From: an uncultured Eubacterium sp.
Lineage (GTDB): Bacteria > Bacillota > Clostridia > Lachnospirales > Lachnospiraceae
Direction of reading: 5' to 3'
Assembly: GCA_910577225.1 (NCBI GenBank)
Contig: CAJTMV010000001.1
Location: 124,001 to 188,000, forward strand
Length of the DNA: 64,000 nucleotides
Below, in pieces: positions 1 to 7,127 of this stretch. The notes beneath the pieces were generated by a model. That model saw only the letters and a list, made by a program, of their open reading frames with translations. It was not told the DNA's origin and did not search any database. How positions within the stretch are numbered: the stretch's first letter is position 1; the number at the start of each line of letters is the position of its first letter. Both the position numbers and the translations under genes were made by a program.

Positions 1-1124
1 TAAAAAAATATCCTGTCTGCTTTATTTGTGAATCGTTTTTTCCATGACTTCTGCAATTTTTCCCATGAAAATATTTCCCGCTTCTTTCTTTTCTCCAGCG
101 TATCCGGTGTGTGCTCTTTCCTTATTGTCTGTCCATACAAGAATGTCTGATAGTTGTCCATCAGCGCTTTCCAGTCTGGTTCCTCATAATAACTTACGGT
201 CTTTGGAATCACTTCCGCTCCCTCGTCGATCAGACAAACCACGCTCTTATCATCCGCAATATTGCTGACGGCCCAGACCATATAGCAATAAGTACGAATC
301 CGTCTGCACAGGTCAGCCGCCTGTTTTGTCCCAAGCAGTCTCTCATATCCCATCTGTATATATTTTAGAAATTTGTCCTGATCCTTCTTTGACAAATTTC
401 CATCTATAAAATATCCCATATATTCATCCGGGTCCCTGATGCTTCGATTCAGATATACAACCTCCGGATTCATAAAAAATTCAGCCGCTGTTACGTAAAC
501 CTGCGCCTTTTTCATATCCTGCCGCGTTACCGGCCAGTCTGACGGCAGATTGATCAGCATTGGCATTACGACGCCATCCAGCATTCCGTCGGTAAGTAAT
601 AAAACGGCTGCCACGTCTTTTTTCATTCCGAATTCCCAGGAACTGTCCCCGGCACGCAGCGGCCGTACCGATACTCCATCCGCGCCTTTCTGCCTGCTGG
701 TAACCGCTTCGATCTGACCATCTTTGCAGCGGACAATAATACCCCCGTCTCCTGCGTGCGCATATACGACCGTACCTTCGTCAAAAATCACGGCAGACAG
801 CGTCGTATCATAAGCGTCGGTTCTGATTCCCTTTTCCTTTGCATACGCCTCTGTGTCATCCATTGCGTACTGATATCCCTTTCGCAGCACCTCCTCCATC
901 TCAGAAGGTAACATTGCAGGACTGATATGCGCATTACAGTATGTAAACAGACTATCTACGGCCATTTTTGATCCAATCTCTGCATAAGCGGCACTGCCCA
1001 CGCCATCTGCGACAATTCCCATATATGCGCCAGCTTCCAGACGTTCTGCCCTGCCCGCATCCTGACAGGGTATGTTTTTTTCTATATGAGATTTTCCCTG
1101 CACTGAAAAACCATATGCAATCAT
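1..1124 (-). CDS. PP2C-family Ser/Thr protein phosphatase, cut by the left window edge
   Basis: The frame is open from an ATG at 1124 down to base 1 with no stop, giving at least 374 residues; the C-terminus lies outside the window. PP2C metal-binding signatures appear in order: DGVGS near residues 40-44, AHAGDGG near 122-128, LLTDG near 176-180 and DDKS near 291-294. After residue 300 comes a charged tail with a lysine/arginine-rich stretch. Family knowledge: metal-dependent phosphatase that removes phosphate from Ser/Thr. The gene follows the vWA gene by 31 bases and shares its strand with a Ser/Thr kinase, the composition of a TerY-P (vWA, kinase, PP2C) triad. It probably reverses the action of the neighbouring kinase. 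The ATG was chosen because the PP2C fold begins at once (MIAYGFSVQGKSH). Substrate unknown. Confidence 0.85.
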   Translation of the reverse strand, partial: MIAYGFSVQGKSHIEKNIPCQDAGRAERLEAGAYMGIVADGVGSAAYAEIGSKMAVDSLFTYCNAHISPAMLPSEMEEVLRKGYQYAMDDTEAYAKEKGIRTDAYDTTLSAVIFDEGTVVYAHAGDGGIIVRCKDGQIEAVTSRQKGADGVSVRPLRAGDSSWEFGMKKDVAAVLLLTDGMLDGVVMPMLINLPSDWPVTRQDMKKAQVYVTAAEFFMNPEVVYLNRSIRDPDEYMGYFIDGNLSKKDQDKFLKYIQMGYERLLGTKQAADLCRRIRTYCYMVWAVSNIADDKSVVCLIDEGAEVIPKTVSYYEEPDWKALMDNYQTFLYGQTIRKEHTPDTLEKRKKREIFSWEKLQKSWKKRFTNKADRIFF

Positions 1125-1155
1125 TCCAACGCCCTCCCGCACCGTAAATAGTCTC

Positions 1156-1878
1156 TCAATACCATCCCTCATCGATCCTGCGGTCTTTTTCCGCCTTTCT
1201 GGCATTAGATGGAAGAGCGTCAAACTCCATCCTTTCCCCTACATGGCTTTGGGAAATTGCCGACATACTTTCACTCAGCCAGTCAAAAATACCGGTAAAA
1301 TCCTCATTCCTAAGCTCCATAACCCTGGGTGTCAGCCGAAACAGTTCGTCCTGGTCATAATGTCCGATCCCCAACGCCCAAAACGTCAGCCGCCCAAAAG
1401 ACCCTCTTTCTTCTTCCATTTTAATTCTTTCTGCCGCATTCGCCATTTCCTCCTCATCAGAAGTAGATACGCCGTCTGTAATCATAAAAATCCATGGTTT
1501 ATGACAGGGCGTGCCAAGCGTCTGATACATCTGCGTCCTTTTTTTCACCAGATCGATCGCCGTCTGTATTCCGGCTGCCATTTCCGTCATACCGTCAGCC
1601 TGAAGCTGCGGTGTCGGCATTTGCGTCACAGGTACAAAATCACTAATTACCTCGACGCCGGAATGAAATGCGATCAAAGCCACATCCACCCGCCTTCTGG
1701 CAACCGAATCCGCTGATACTGCCGACTTAAATCTCTGAATCCCTTCATTCAGACTCTCTATCGCCGGTCCAAGCATGGATCTGGAAGTATCTAACAATAA
1801 TGCGCAAGCCAGATGCGGTTCACTAAACGATGCCATTTTATCCCCAAAAATCTGTTCCATGTTTAACTGTTCGCCCAT
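1156..1878 (-). CDS. TerY-like von Willebrand factor A domain protein
   Basis: A single vWA domain of 240 residues. The metal-ion-dependent adhesion site is visible: DTSRS (DxSxS) near residue 26-30, a conserved Thr in GMTEM, and an Asp in MITDG. There is no signal peptide or membrane segment, so it should be cytoplasmic. Start: an ATG four codons inside the longest reading frame is preferred because GGAGG lies six bases before it; the upstream GTG has no proper ribosome binding site. It sits between the kinase (14 bases upstream) and the PP2C gene (31 bases downstream). That arrangement is known from TerY-P cassettes, in which the vWA protein is thought to act as scaffold or phosphorylation target. 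Function here is inferred from context. Confidence 0.85.
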   Translation of the reverse strand: MGEQLNMEQIFGDKMASFSEPHLACALLLDTSRSMLGPAIESLNEGIQRFKSAVSADSVARRRVDVALIAFHSGVEVISDFVPVTQMPTPQLQADGMTEMAAGIQTAIDLVKKRTQMYQTLGTPCHKPWIFMITDGVSTSDEEEMANAAERIKMEEERGSFGRLTFWALGIGHYDQDELFRLTPRVMELRNEDFTGIFDWLSESMSAISQSHVGERMEFDALPSNARKAEKDRRIDEGWY

Positions 1879-1892
1879 AAAATCCTCCACAT

Positions 1893-4277
1893 TTATTTTT
1901 TGCCATAACGTTCAGTATGGTGACCTGCCAGAGCACTTTTATTTTCTGTATAATAAATCCAGCCAGAATCTGCTTTTGCATATACGTAATTTCCCTCGTA
2001 CATCTCTATGACGCTTCTCTCTCCCATCACAGAGGTAAAATAATACGTATCGCTATGGCTGTGATCCCACGCTTTTTCTACCAGAGTAAACGAACCGTCC
2101 TCCCACCCTCGGGTATAATTTCCATCATAAGCAGCCGAACAATTCGCGGTCTTATGCGAATAATAAACCGTACAATTTCCATGCGGATATCCATTTTGAA
2201 ACTGTCCGTTTACCGTATAGTATCCTTCTGCTCCGGTTTTTGCCGGGTAACCAGCCTCCAGGCCTTTTCCGTGCGGCTTCCCATTTTGAAACTGTCCGAT
2301 ATATGCATATTTGTTTTGATAATCAAACAGAAATCCTTTTCCTTTCGTTATCGTATCCGTTAGTTTTCCATTTTTTATGTATATCAGACGTTTGTTCCAG
2401 AAACAGGCTTTGTTTTTCCTCATCAGTCTGACAGCTGCATCGTATTTCTTTTGTGACAGATATCTTTTTATTTTTCTGCCAACGGCAAGTCTCTCCTTCG
2501 TTTCCTTTAATTCTGTTTTCAAATCGTAATACAGGTCATAGAACATTTCAAAATCCAAATTTTTTCCTGCCTCATAGATCTCCAGCGCTTTTTCCAGCTC
2601 TCCGCTTTCATATAATGCCCTGCCTTTCAATAAACAGGCCTGCGTCTGGTTTCTATCCAGCGCAATCGCCTGATCACAGACTGCGATTACTGTATCATAG
2701 TCCCTGATCTGCCATGCCGACTCTGCCTTATTTATCAGCTCTGCCAGTCTTTGCTCCGTCTCAATCTTATTTAGCCACACCTCGCATTCTGAAAACTCTT
2801 CTTCATTTACAGCGTTCCGCCTTCCCTCATCGAATACCAGAAGCGCGTCCGCCAGTTCTCCTTTTTCATACAGTGCCTGTCCTTTGAGCAAATACGCCTG
2901 ACTTCCCTCTGTCTGCAATGCAATCGCTGCGTTGCATGCTGTGATCACATCTTCATACTGTTCTTCTTCCAGTACCTCATGTGCATAGCTGATCCATTCT
3001 TCATACTGTTCCTGTTCGTATATAAGCCTTTTTTCCTCCACCCTGGCCATTGCCATCGGAAGAAAAGCGAGTATGACCAAAAGGCTCTTCCACATTCTCC
3101 TGCTCCCTGCAAACCTGCGTACATTTCTGTTTTTTTTACGGATACCGGCTGCACGGTTTTGACTCTCTTTCGGCACCGGACTGACTGCCGAAATCTTCGT
3201 TTGCCGGCTCACGAATGTCTCTGTCTTTCTCCCAGGCTCTAAATGCTCTTCAAGCAGTCCCTTCATTTCCTGTTCCACGATGCAAAACGGACAGCGGTCC
3301 GCGTTGCTGAAATAATAGTGCTTTTTCCCGCATAGCGTCAGCTTTCCGAATAACGTCAGCAACGTATGCTTCCATTCCAAAGCGGATACCCTGTTTTGCG
3401 GATGTTCATACCCATCGGCAAACGTTCGAATAAACATCTGTTGAACGATATCTGGAAGTGAATGAAAGGCCGGTGCATAAACCGGACCTATAATACCTGC
3501 ACGTTTATGATAAAAAGGAAAAAAACCATCCGCCATATTTTCGACAGGCTGCGGCGCTTCTGACACACTGTCTGCACTTCTCGCGCATGCAAATGGGTGA
3601 CATCCATTCATTAACATGCAGAAAATATGAATCGCAAGTGCAAACAGATCTGTATACTGCGTATAAGTGGGCAACGGTGCGTTTTTTAACGTCACGGAAT
3701 CGCCTAATTTTTTCTGTAGTTCCGGCGCAAGGTAATCTGCCAGTCCTACTTCACATCGAAACCACTTTCCATTCGCAGACAGATGATACGAATCCGTATC
3801 CACCAAAGTCACCTGAAACGCTGTCTGACGATGTTCTTTATTCAGGTCCACACATATATTTTGGGGATTTAAGTCTCCGCACACTGCCCCGATTTCATGA
3901 ACCGTGCCGACAGCTACACAGAGATTTACCGCTGCCATCAGTCTGTAACGCAGATCATACTGCGGACTATTGTACAAATCTGTGATGGAATGCCTCTCTT
4001 CTAGCCTCGGCATAATATATCCGGCAAATCCGTCCTTGTCATAGAGGACATCCTGCGGCCATGCAACCTGCTTTAGCTGAACTTCTGTCAGCTGTTTTGT
4101 TAACATATAACACAGCTTTTCTTCCCGTTGTCTGCTTCTTCGGTCTGGTTTAAATATTTTAGCGGCCCATTTGTCATTTCCCCTGACCGCATGGATGCTG
4201 CCTTCCCCGCCTCCTGCAATTTTATTCTCATCTACTTCATATACCGTCCCGTTTCTTCCACAAAATGTTGAATACAT
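1893..4277 (-). CDS. Membrane-anchored Ser/Thr protein kinase with zinc ribbon, TPR and MORN repeats (TerY-P triad kinase)
   Basis: This 794-residue protein has, in order: a kinase domain at 15-310 (glycine loop GGGEGS at 22-27, lysine 40 in AAKIF, catalytic loop CGDLNPQN at 133-140, metal-binding DTDSY at 160-164 replacing DFG); a zinc ribbon at 316-332 (C316, C329, C332, with H320 as a possible fourth ligand); a basic linker; one membrane segment at about 398-411; TPR repeats at about 416-575; and MORN-like repeats (GQFQNGKPHGKG, GQFQNGYPHG) at about 650-735. The GDLNP/DTDS pattern is characteristic of the kinase of TerY-P triads. The single membrane segment would put TPR and MORN parts on the other face of the membrane from the kinase, a sensor-like layout. 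Start ATG has GAGGG five bases upstream. It probably phosphorylates the vWA partner or associated proteins. Confidence 0.85.
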   Translation of the reverse strand: MYSTFCGRNGTVYEVDENKIAGGGEGSIHAVRGNDKWAAKIFKPDRRSRQREEKLCYMLTKQLTEVQLKQVAWPQDVLYDKDGFAGYIMPRLEERHSITDLYNSPQYDLRYRLMAAVNLCVAVGTVHEIGAVCGDLNPQNICVDLNKEHRQTAFQVTLVDTDSYHLSANGKWFRCEVGLADYLAPELQKKLGDSVTLKNAPLPTYTQYTDLFALAIHIFCMLMNGCHPFACARSADSVSEAPQPVENMADGFFPFYHKRAGIIGPVYAPAFHSLPDIVQQMFIRTFADGYEHPQNRVSALEWKHTLLTLFGKLTLCGKKHYYFSNADRCPFCIVEQEMKGLLEEHLEPGRKTETFVSRQTKISAVSPVPKESQNRAAGIRKKNRNVRRFAGSRRMWKSLLVILAFLPMAMARVEEKRLIYEQEQYEEWISYAHEVLEEEQYEDVITACNAAIALQTEGSQAYLLKGQALYEKGELADALLVFDEGRRNAVNEEEFSECEVWLNKIETEQRLAELINKAESAWQIRDYDTVIAVCDQAIALDRNQTQACLLKGRALYESGELEKALEIYEAGKNLDFEMFYDLYYDLKTELKETKERLAVGRKIKRYLSQKKYDAAVRLMRKNKACFWNKRLIYIKNGKLTDTITKGKGFLFDYQNKYAYIGQFQNGKPHGKGLEAGYPAKTGAEGYYTVNGQFQNGYPHGNCTVYYSHKTANCSAAYDGNYTRGWEDGSFTLVEKAWDHSHSDTYYFTSVMGERSVIEMYEGNYVYAKADSGWIYYTENKSALAGHHTERYGKK

Positions 4278-4312
4278 ATTCCCTCACCCAAATAAATCTG
4301 CGTATGCACCCG

Positions 4313-5212
4313 TCAGGACAATATTTTCCATTGTTCTCTCGCATATTCGTTTCCGCAGTCTGCCGCCTTTTTATAAAATGTACGCGCCGCCTGCATCGTA
4401 TCTCCTTTTTGCTTTCCATATCCTTCCATAACCAGCTCGGCAATAAGCGCATAAATATCTCCCAGATCCTGGCTGGAAAGCATCTGACTGCTGCATACCC
4501 CGATCAGGTTGTGCAGATCCTGTTCGATCATTGCATCCGGCGCCTGTACCAGTCTGTGACTGACTGCCGCCAGATAAACGCCCCACGGATGTCTTTTTTT
4601 CACCTCTGCTTTTGCCAGATACTGTTCCATTTCTGAAAAAGAATGCTGATTGAATGCCGTAAACGCCAGTATCCAATATGCGTCTGCCAGCATAGCCCAG
4701 GTATTGCCGCCGGCAGGAACCGTTCCGATCCGCTGAATCACTTCTTTGCATGCAGCTTCTGCTCCGTCATAATCATTTTTCTTTCGAAGCGACTCTGCCG
4801 CTTCGAGCTTTTCCCATATCTCGCGGTCTGAAACAATCGCTGCCGGCTTACCGGCAATCTTATCCTGCTCCGGCGACTGTTTTACCGGAAGTATCTCATT
4901 TACTGATTTTGGATTCCGCTCCTTTGACTCTTCATTTGGATATGGCACATTTGCTTTACGATAATATTCTCTGGCCAGCGTTTCATTTTTGGCAAAACGA
5001 ATGCCGTTACGATACATTTCCCCCAGTCCGGCATATGCTCTGGAAAGTCCCATCTTTTCCCCTTTATGAAACAGCTGATATGCTCTTGTTAAGTTTATCT
5101 CATGCCCGCAGCTCCCATACATACACCTCTCGCCCAGTTCACAGATTGCTTCCCCGTCTTTTTGCACAACAAGCCTTTCCAGCTCTTCCTCCGATAAACT
5201 TTTATAATCCAT
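4313..5212 (-). CDS. Sel1/TPR-repeat protein of the kinase cassette
   Basis: About 299 residues. The N-terminal 90 residues look like Sel1-type helical repeats (CELGERCMYGSC, AYAGLGEMYRNGIRFAKNE, YYRKA). A central charged linker follows, then helices with TPR character (LRKKNDYDGAEAACKEVI near residue 140) and a final Sel1-like repeat (AARTFYKKAADCGNEYA). No membrane segment or signal is seen. An in-frame GTG at 5227 with AAGGA five bases upstream is an alternative start; the ATG at 5212 was chosen since the conserved-looking sequence begins there. It lies 35 bases before the kinase gene and shares the repeat type of the kinase C-terminus, suggesting a protein-interaction adaptor. Specific function unknown. 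Confidence 0.8.
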   Translation of the reverse strand: MDYKSLSEEELERLVVQKDGEAICELGERCMYGSCGHEINLTRAYQLFHKGEKMGLSRAYAGLGEMYRNGIRFAKNETLAREYYRKANVPYPNEESKERNPKSVNEILPVKQSPEQDKIAGKPAAIVSDREIWEKLEAAESLRKKNDYDGAEAACKEVIQRIGTVPAGGNTWAMLADAYWILAFTAFNQHSFSEMEQYLAKAEVKKRHPWGVYLAAVSHRLVQAPDAMIEQDLHNLIGVCSSQMLSSQDLGDIYALIAELVMEGYGKQKGDTMQAARTFYKKAADCGNEYAREQWKILS

Positions 5213-5245
5213 TTTCACTGTTCTCACGCATTCCTTCGATCATCT

Positions 5246-5788
5246 TTAATACCTTACAAATACAACGCGACTTTCTCCGTCATACAATTCCAGCTTCCGT
5301 CTGCCCAACAGGCGAATTTTATAGTCAAGATACATCATTTCCAGGTTATCAAAATTCAGCCGTATCTTCCCTTTGTCATGGAGAAACTCATAGGTTCCAT
5401 TATCTTCATATCTGCCAGAATCTTTATTGATGATAAAAGTTCTATCTTTAAAAAACTCAATATCACAAATCTGTCGATAACCCTCGCCCAGATCCAGAAC
5501 ACTTCCTATATGCAAACTTTCCGGATCCGCCTCCTTACTCGTCCATCTGCCTGTAATCTTATTTTTAGCACCTGCGATATAGCATAACAATACTACGGCA
5601 GCAATGATACCTATGGTCACAAGACGCTTATTTCTTAAAATCTGCCTTTGAAGCCGAACCATGCTTTGTATGACCGACGCTTTTGTATCCATCGTCTTTG
5701 CTGCGTCTGCATGCAGCTTTTCCCCGCATCTTGCGCAATAAACGGCCTGGTCGACGCATCTGCTGCCGCATTTCAGACAGTATTTCAT
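5246..5788 (-). CDS. Zinc-ribbon single-pass membrane protein with lipocalin-like domain (copy 1)
   Basis: A zinc ribbon opens the protein (YCLKCGS...YCARCG, two CxxC pairs in the first 25 residues). A basic stretch, one membrane helix near residues 60-75 (GIIAAVVLLCYIAG) and an extracytoplasmic domain follow; the domain begins with the phrase ITGRWTSKEADP and contains short beta strands (FFKDRTFII, GTYEFLHDKGKI). The pattern tGxW...F..dgt..Y is that of small lipocalin-like domains. Two similar genes follow upstream, so the locus has a family of three. The ATG at 5788 starts at the ribbon itself; a GTG nine bases upstream is possible. Role is unknown; context suggests a sensor or effector of the adjacent kinase/phosphatase pair. 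Confidence 0.8.
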   Translation of the reverse strand: MKYCLKCGSRCVDQAVYCARCGEKLHADAAKTMDTKASVIQSMVRLQRQILRNKRLVTIGIIAAVVLLCYIAGAKNKITGRWTSKEADPESLHIGSVLDLGEGYRQICDIEFFKDRTFIINKDSGRYEDNGTYEFLHDKGKIRLNFDNLEMMYLDYKIRLLGRRKLELYDGESRVVFVRY

Positions 5789-5806
5789 GTCTGCCACACT
5801 CCCCTC

Positions 5807-6295
5807 TTATTTTCGTTCAAATCGTACAAACCCATCCAGACGGAGCTCTAACCGATGGTTATCCAGCCGGTATCTGCATATATAGGATTGTCCTGCGTCT
5901 TCTCCATCTGCAATTACAAAGCGCACGGCTTTGATACCGGAACCAGACAGCAAACTATATTGAAACCGGTTATGCCCCGGCTCCGCCTGCGAATATTCCA
6001 AACATATACCATCCTCTCTGAATTCCAAAGTAACCTCGCCGCCCCTGTCAGCCAGATATGCTCTGTCGGTACATACCCACGTTCCCGTCAGAGCGCTTCG
6101 ATCATCTGTAACAGAACGGAAAGCATACGCAGCGATCGCGAGGCATAGCGGCAACAGAAGCAACATTCCTTTGAATAATATCCCTGTATGCGGTCTTTTC
6201 TGGCCGCCCGGTACGTAAGATTTTTTTCTGCCGCATGCTGTACAATAACTCTCGCCATCGGTACAGACCTGACCACATTTAATACAATATCCCAT
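5807..6295 (-). CDS. Zinc-ribbon single-pass membrane protein with lipocalin-like domain (copy 2)
   Basis: 162 residues with the plan of its downstream neighbour: N-terminal zinc ribbon (YCIKCGQVC...YCTACG), basic linker, membrane helix near residues 40-58 (GMLLLLPLCLAIAAYAF) and a beta-rich domain beginning LTGTWVCTDRAYLADRGGEVTL in the family pattern. The final residues FVRFERK mirror the VVFVRY end of copy 1. GAGGAG lies eight bases before the ATG. It is 18 bases upstream of copy 1 and clearly in the same transcript. The double-CxxC ribbon could bind zinc and report thiol or metal stress across the membrane; this is inference. Confidence 0.8.
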   Translation of the reverse strand: MGYCIKCGQVCTDGESYCTACGRKKSYVPGGQKRPHTGILFKGMLLLLPLCLAIAAYAFRSVTDDRSALTGTWVCTDRAYLADRGGEVTLEFREDGICLEYSQAEPGHNRFQYSLLSGSGIKAVRFVIADGEDAGQSYICRYRLDNHRLELRLDGFVRFERK

Positions 6296-6329
6296 ATCTG
6301 TTCTCCTCTGCCATTACCGGGGCAGGTAA

Positions 6330-6719
6330 TCACCTGATCCTCCGATACTTCTCAATAACATCCCTGATATCCAGCTCCAGCTGATCTTCTTCCAATCGAT
6401 AAATACTTATCTGATCGTGCTCCACCCCGTCATCGTCCTCAAAAATAAAACAGACTGCCTGCGTACCGGAACCAGACAGCATTCCATAGCGAAACTTATA
6501 GACCTCGTCTGCACTGATCAGCGTCCCTGTTCCGTCTTTGTAAAACTCAATTTCTTCCCAGTCGTCGATGATATCCCCCACCTTTTTCCAGCTCCCGAGA
6601 ATCTTCTTTTTCTCAATACCGGCTGTCACTTCTCTTCCAAATAACCCCCAGCATCCGGCCAGAAGGCAAATGATGGCAAAACATACAATTACGCCTGTTT
6701 GCATCCTGTTTTTCCACAC
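6330..6719 (-). CDS. Small membrane-anchored lipocalin-like protein (copy 3, ribbon-less)
   Basis: 129 residues. It begins with a short basic stretch and a membrane helix at about residues 7-25 (TGVIVCFAIICLLAGCWGLF; the LLAGC stretch could also be a lipobox). A domain similar to copies 1 and 2 follows: ILGSWKKVGDIIDDW, EFYKDGTGTLI, FRYGMLSGSGTQAVCFIF. The phrase LLSGSGI-AVRFV in copy 2 and MLSGSGTQAVCFIF here show direct homology. It lacks the zinc ribbon. The start is GTG at 6719 with AGGGGG seven bases upstream. It is the first gene of the seven-gene kinase cassette, so the promoter must lie in the AT-rich region 6720-6990. Function unknown. Confidence 0.75.
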   Translation of the reverse strand: MWKNRMQTGVIVCFAIICLLAGCWGLFGREVTAGIEKKKILGSWKKVGDIIDDWEEIEFYKDGTGTLISADEVYKFRYGMLSGSGTQAVCFIFEDDDGVEHDQISIYRLEEDQLELDIRDVIEKYRRIR

Positions 6720-6755
6720 ATCATATCCCCCTTATTATATTTTTTCATTCAGTTG

Positions 6756-6779
6756 TATCAAAATGTGTACTTTTTGATA
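6756..6779 (+). repeat. 24-base inverted element, left copy
   Basis: Itself an inverted repeat: TATCAAAA, eight bases, TTTTGATA. A second copy in the opposite orientation at 6932-6955 differs at one position over 24 bases. It could be an operator pair for a regulator of the kinase cassette or the terminal repeats of a roughly 200-base TA-flanked miniature element. Confidence 0.7.
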
Positions 6780-6931
6780 TGGCTTTGATATTCGTTTCCT
6801 TTCTGTTATCGATCTTCAAAAACAGTCCCCATTTTAAAATTGCAGGTAAAAAAGTGGAAAATCATACAAAAAAGAATAAAAATATAGACTTTTTACCATT
6901 TTTTTGTTAGACTAAATGTGTCTGAAAACAC

Positions 6932-6955
6932 TATCAAAAAGTACACCTTTTGATA
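6932..6955 (-). repeat. 24-base inverted element, right copy
   Basis: Reverse-complement partner of 6756-6779 with a single mismatch; again TATCAAAA, eight bases, TTTTGATA. The immediate flanks of the pair are not similar, so similarity stops at the element boundary. Confidence 0.7.
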
Positions 6956-6995
6956 GTATTTCGATCATGCGTGCATCAGCACTTTAAACGGCAAA

Positions 6996-7050
6996 TATCC
7001 CACAGACAGCGGATGGCAGATCGTACTGCCGCCTCCCTGTCCGTGGGATA
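6996..7050 (-). terminator. Long hairpin after the 23-gene operon, probable terminator
   Basis: Arms beginning TATCCCAC and ending GTGGGATA pair around a short loop near 7020-7025, with about 17-18 of 24 positions matched. It lies 78 bases past the stop of the last operon gene (7128). The following T-tract is weak (ATATTTG), so termination strength is uncertain. Confidence 0.5.
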
Positions 7051-7127
7051 CCTTTCTTTATGTGAAAATTATTCAGTTTCGCAGAATGCATCCGGCTTTG
7101 CCCTGGCATACCGGAACGGGCCGCTAT

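Larger units (their letters stand above)
6720..7127. other. 408-base intergenic region between the kinase cassette and the large operon
   Basis: This gene-free stretch is strongly AT-rich from 6730 to 6960. It holds two nearly identical 24-base elements in opposite orientation (6756-6779 and 6932-6955) and a long imperfect hairpin (6996-7050). The kinase-cassette promoter must be here, but I could not identify a confident -35/-10 pair. The rest (7051-7127) shows nothing recognisable. Confidence 0.7.

Noticed and set aside
1..1124. Suspected frameshift in the PP2C gene because an apparent stop near base 22 did not fit the frame
   Set aside because: Base-by-base translation showed the frame is intact and open to the window edge; the stop is in another frame.
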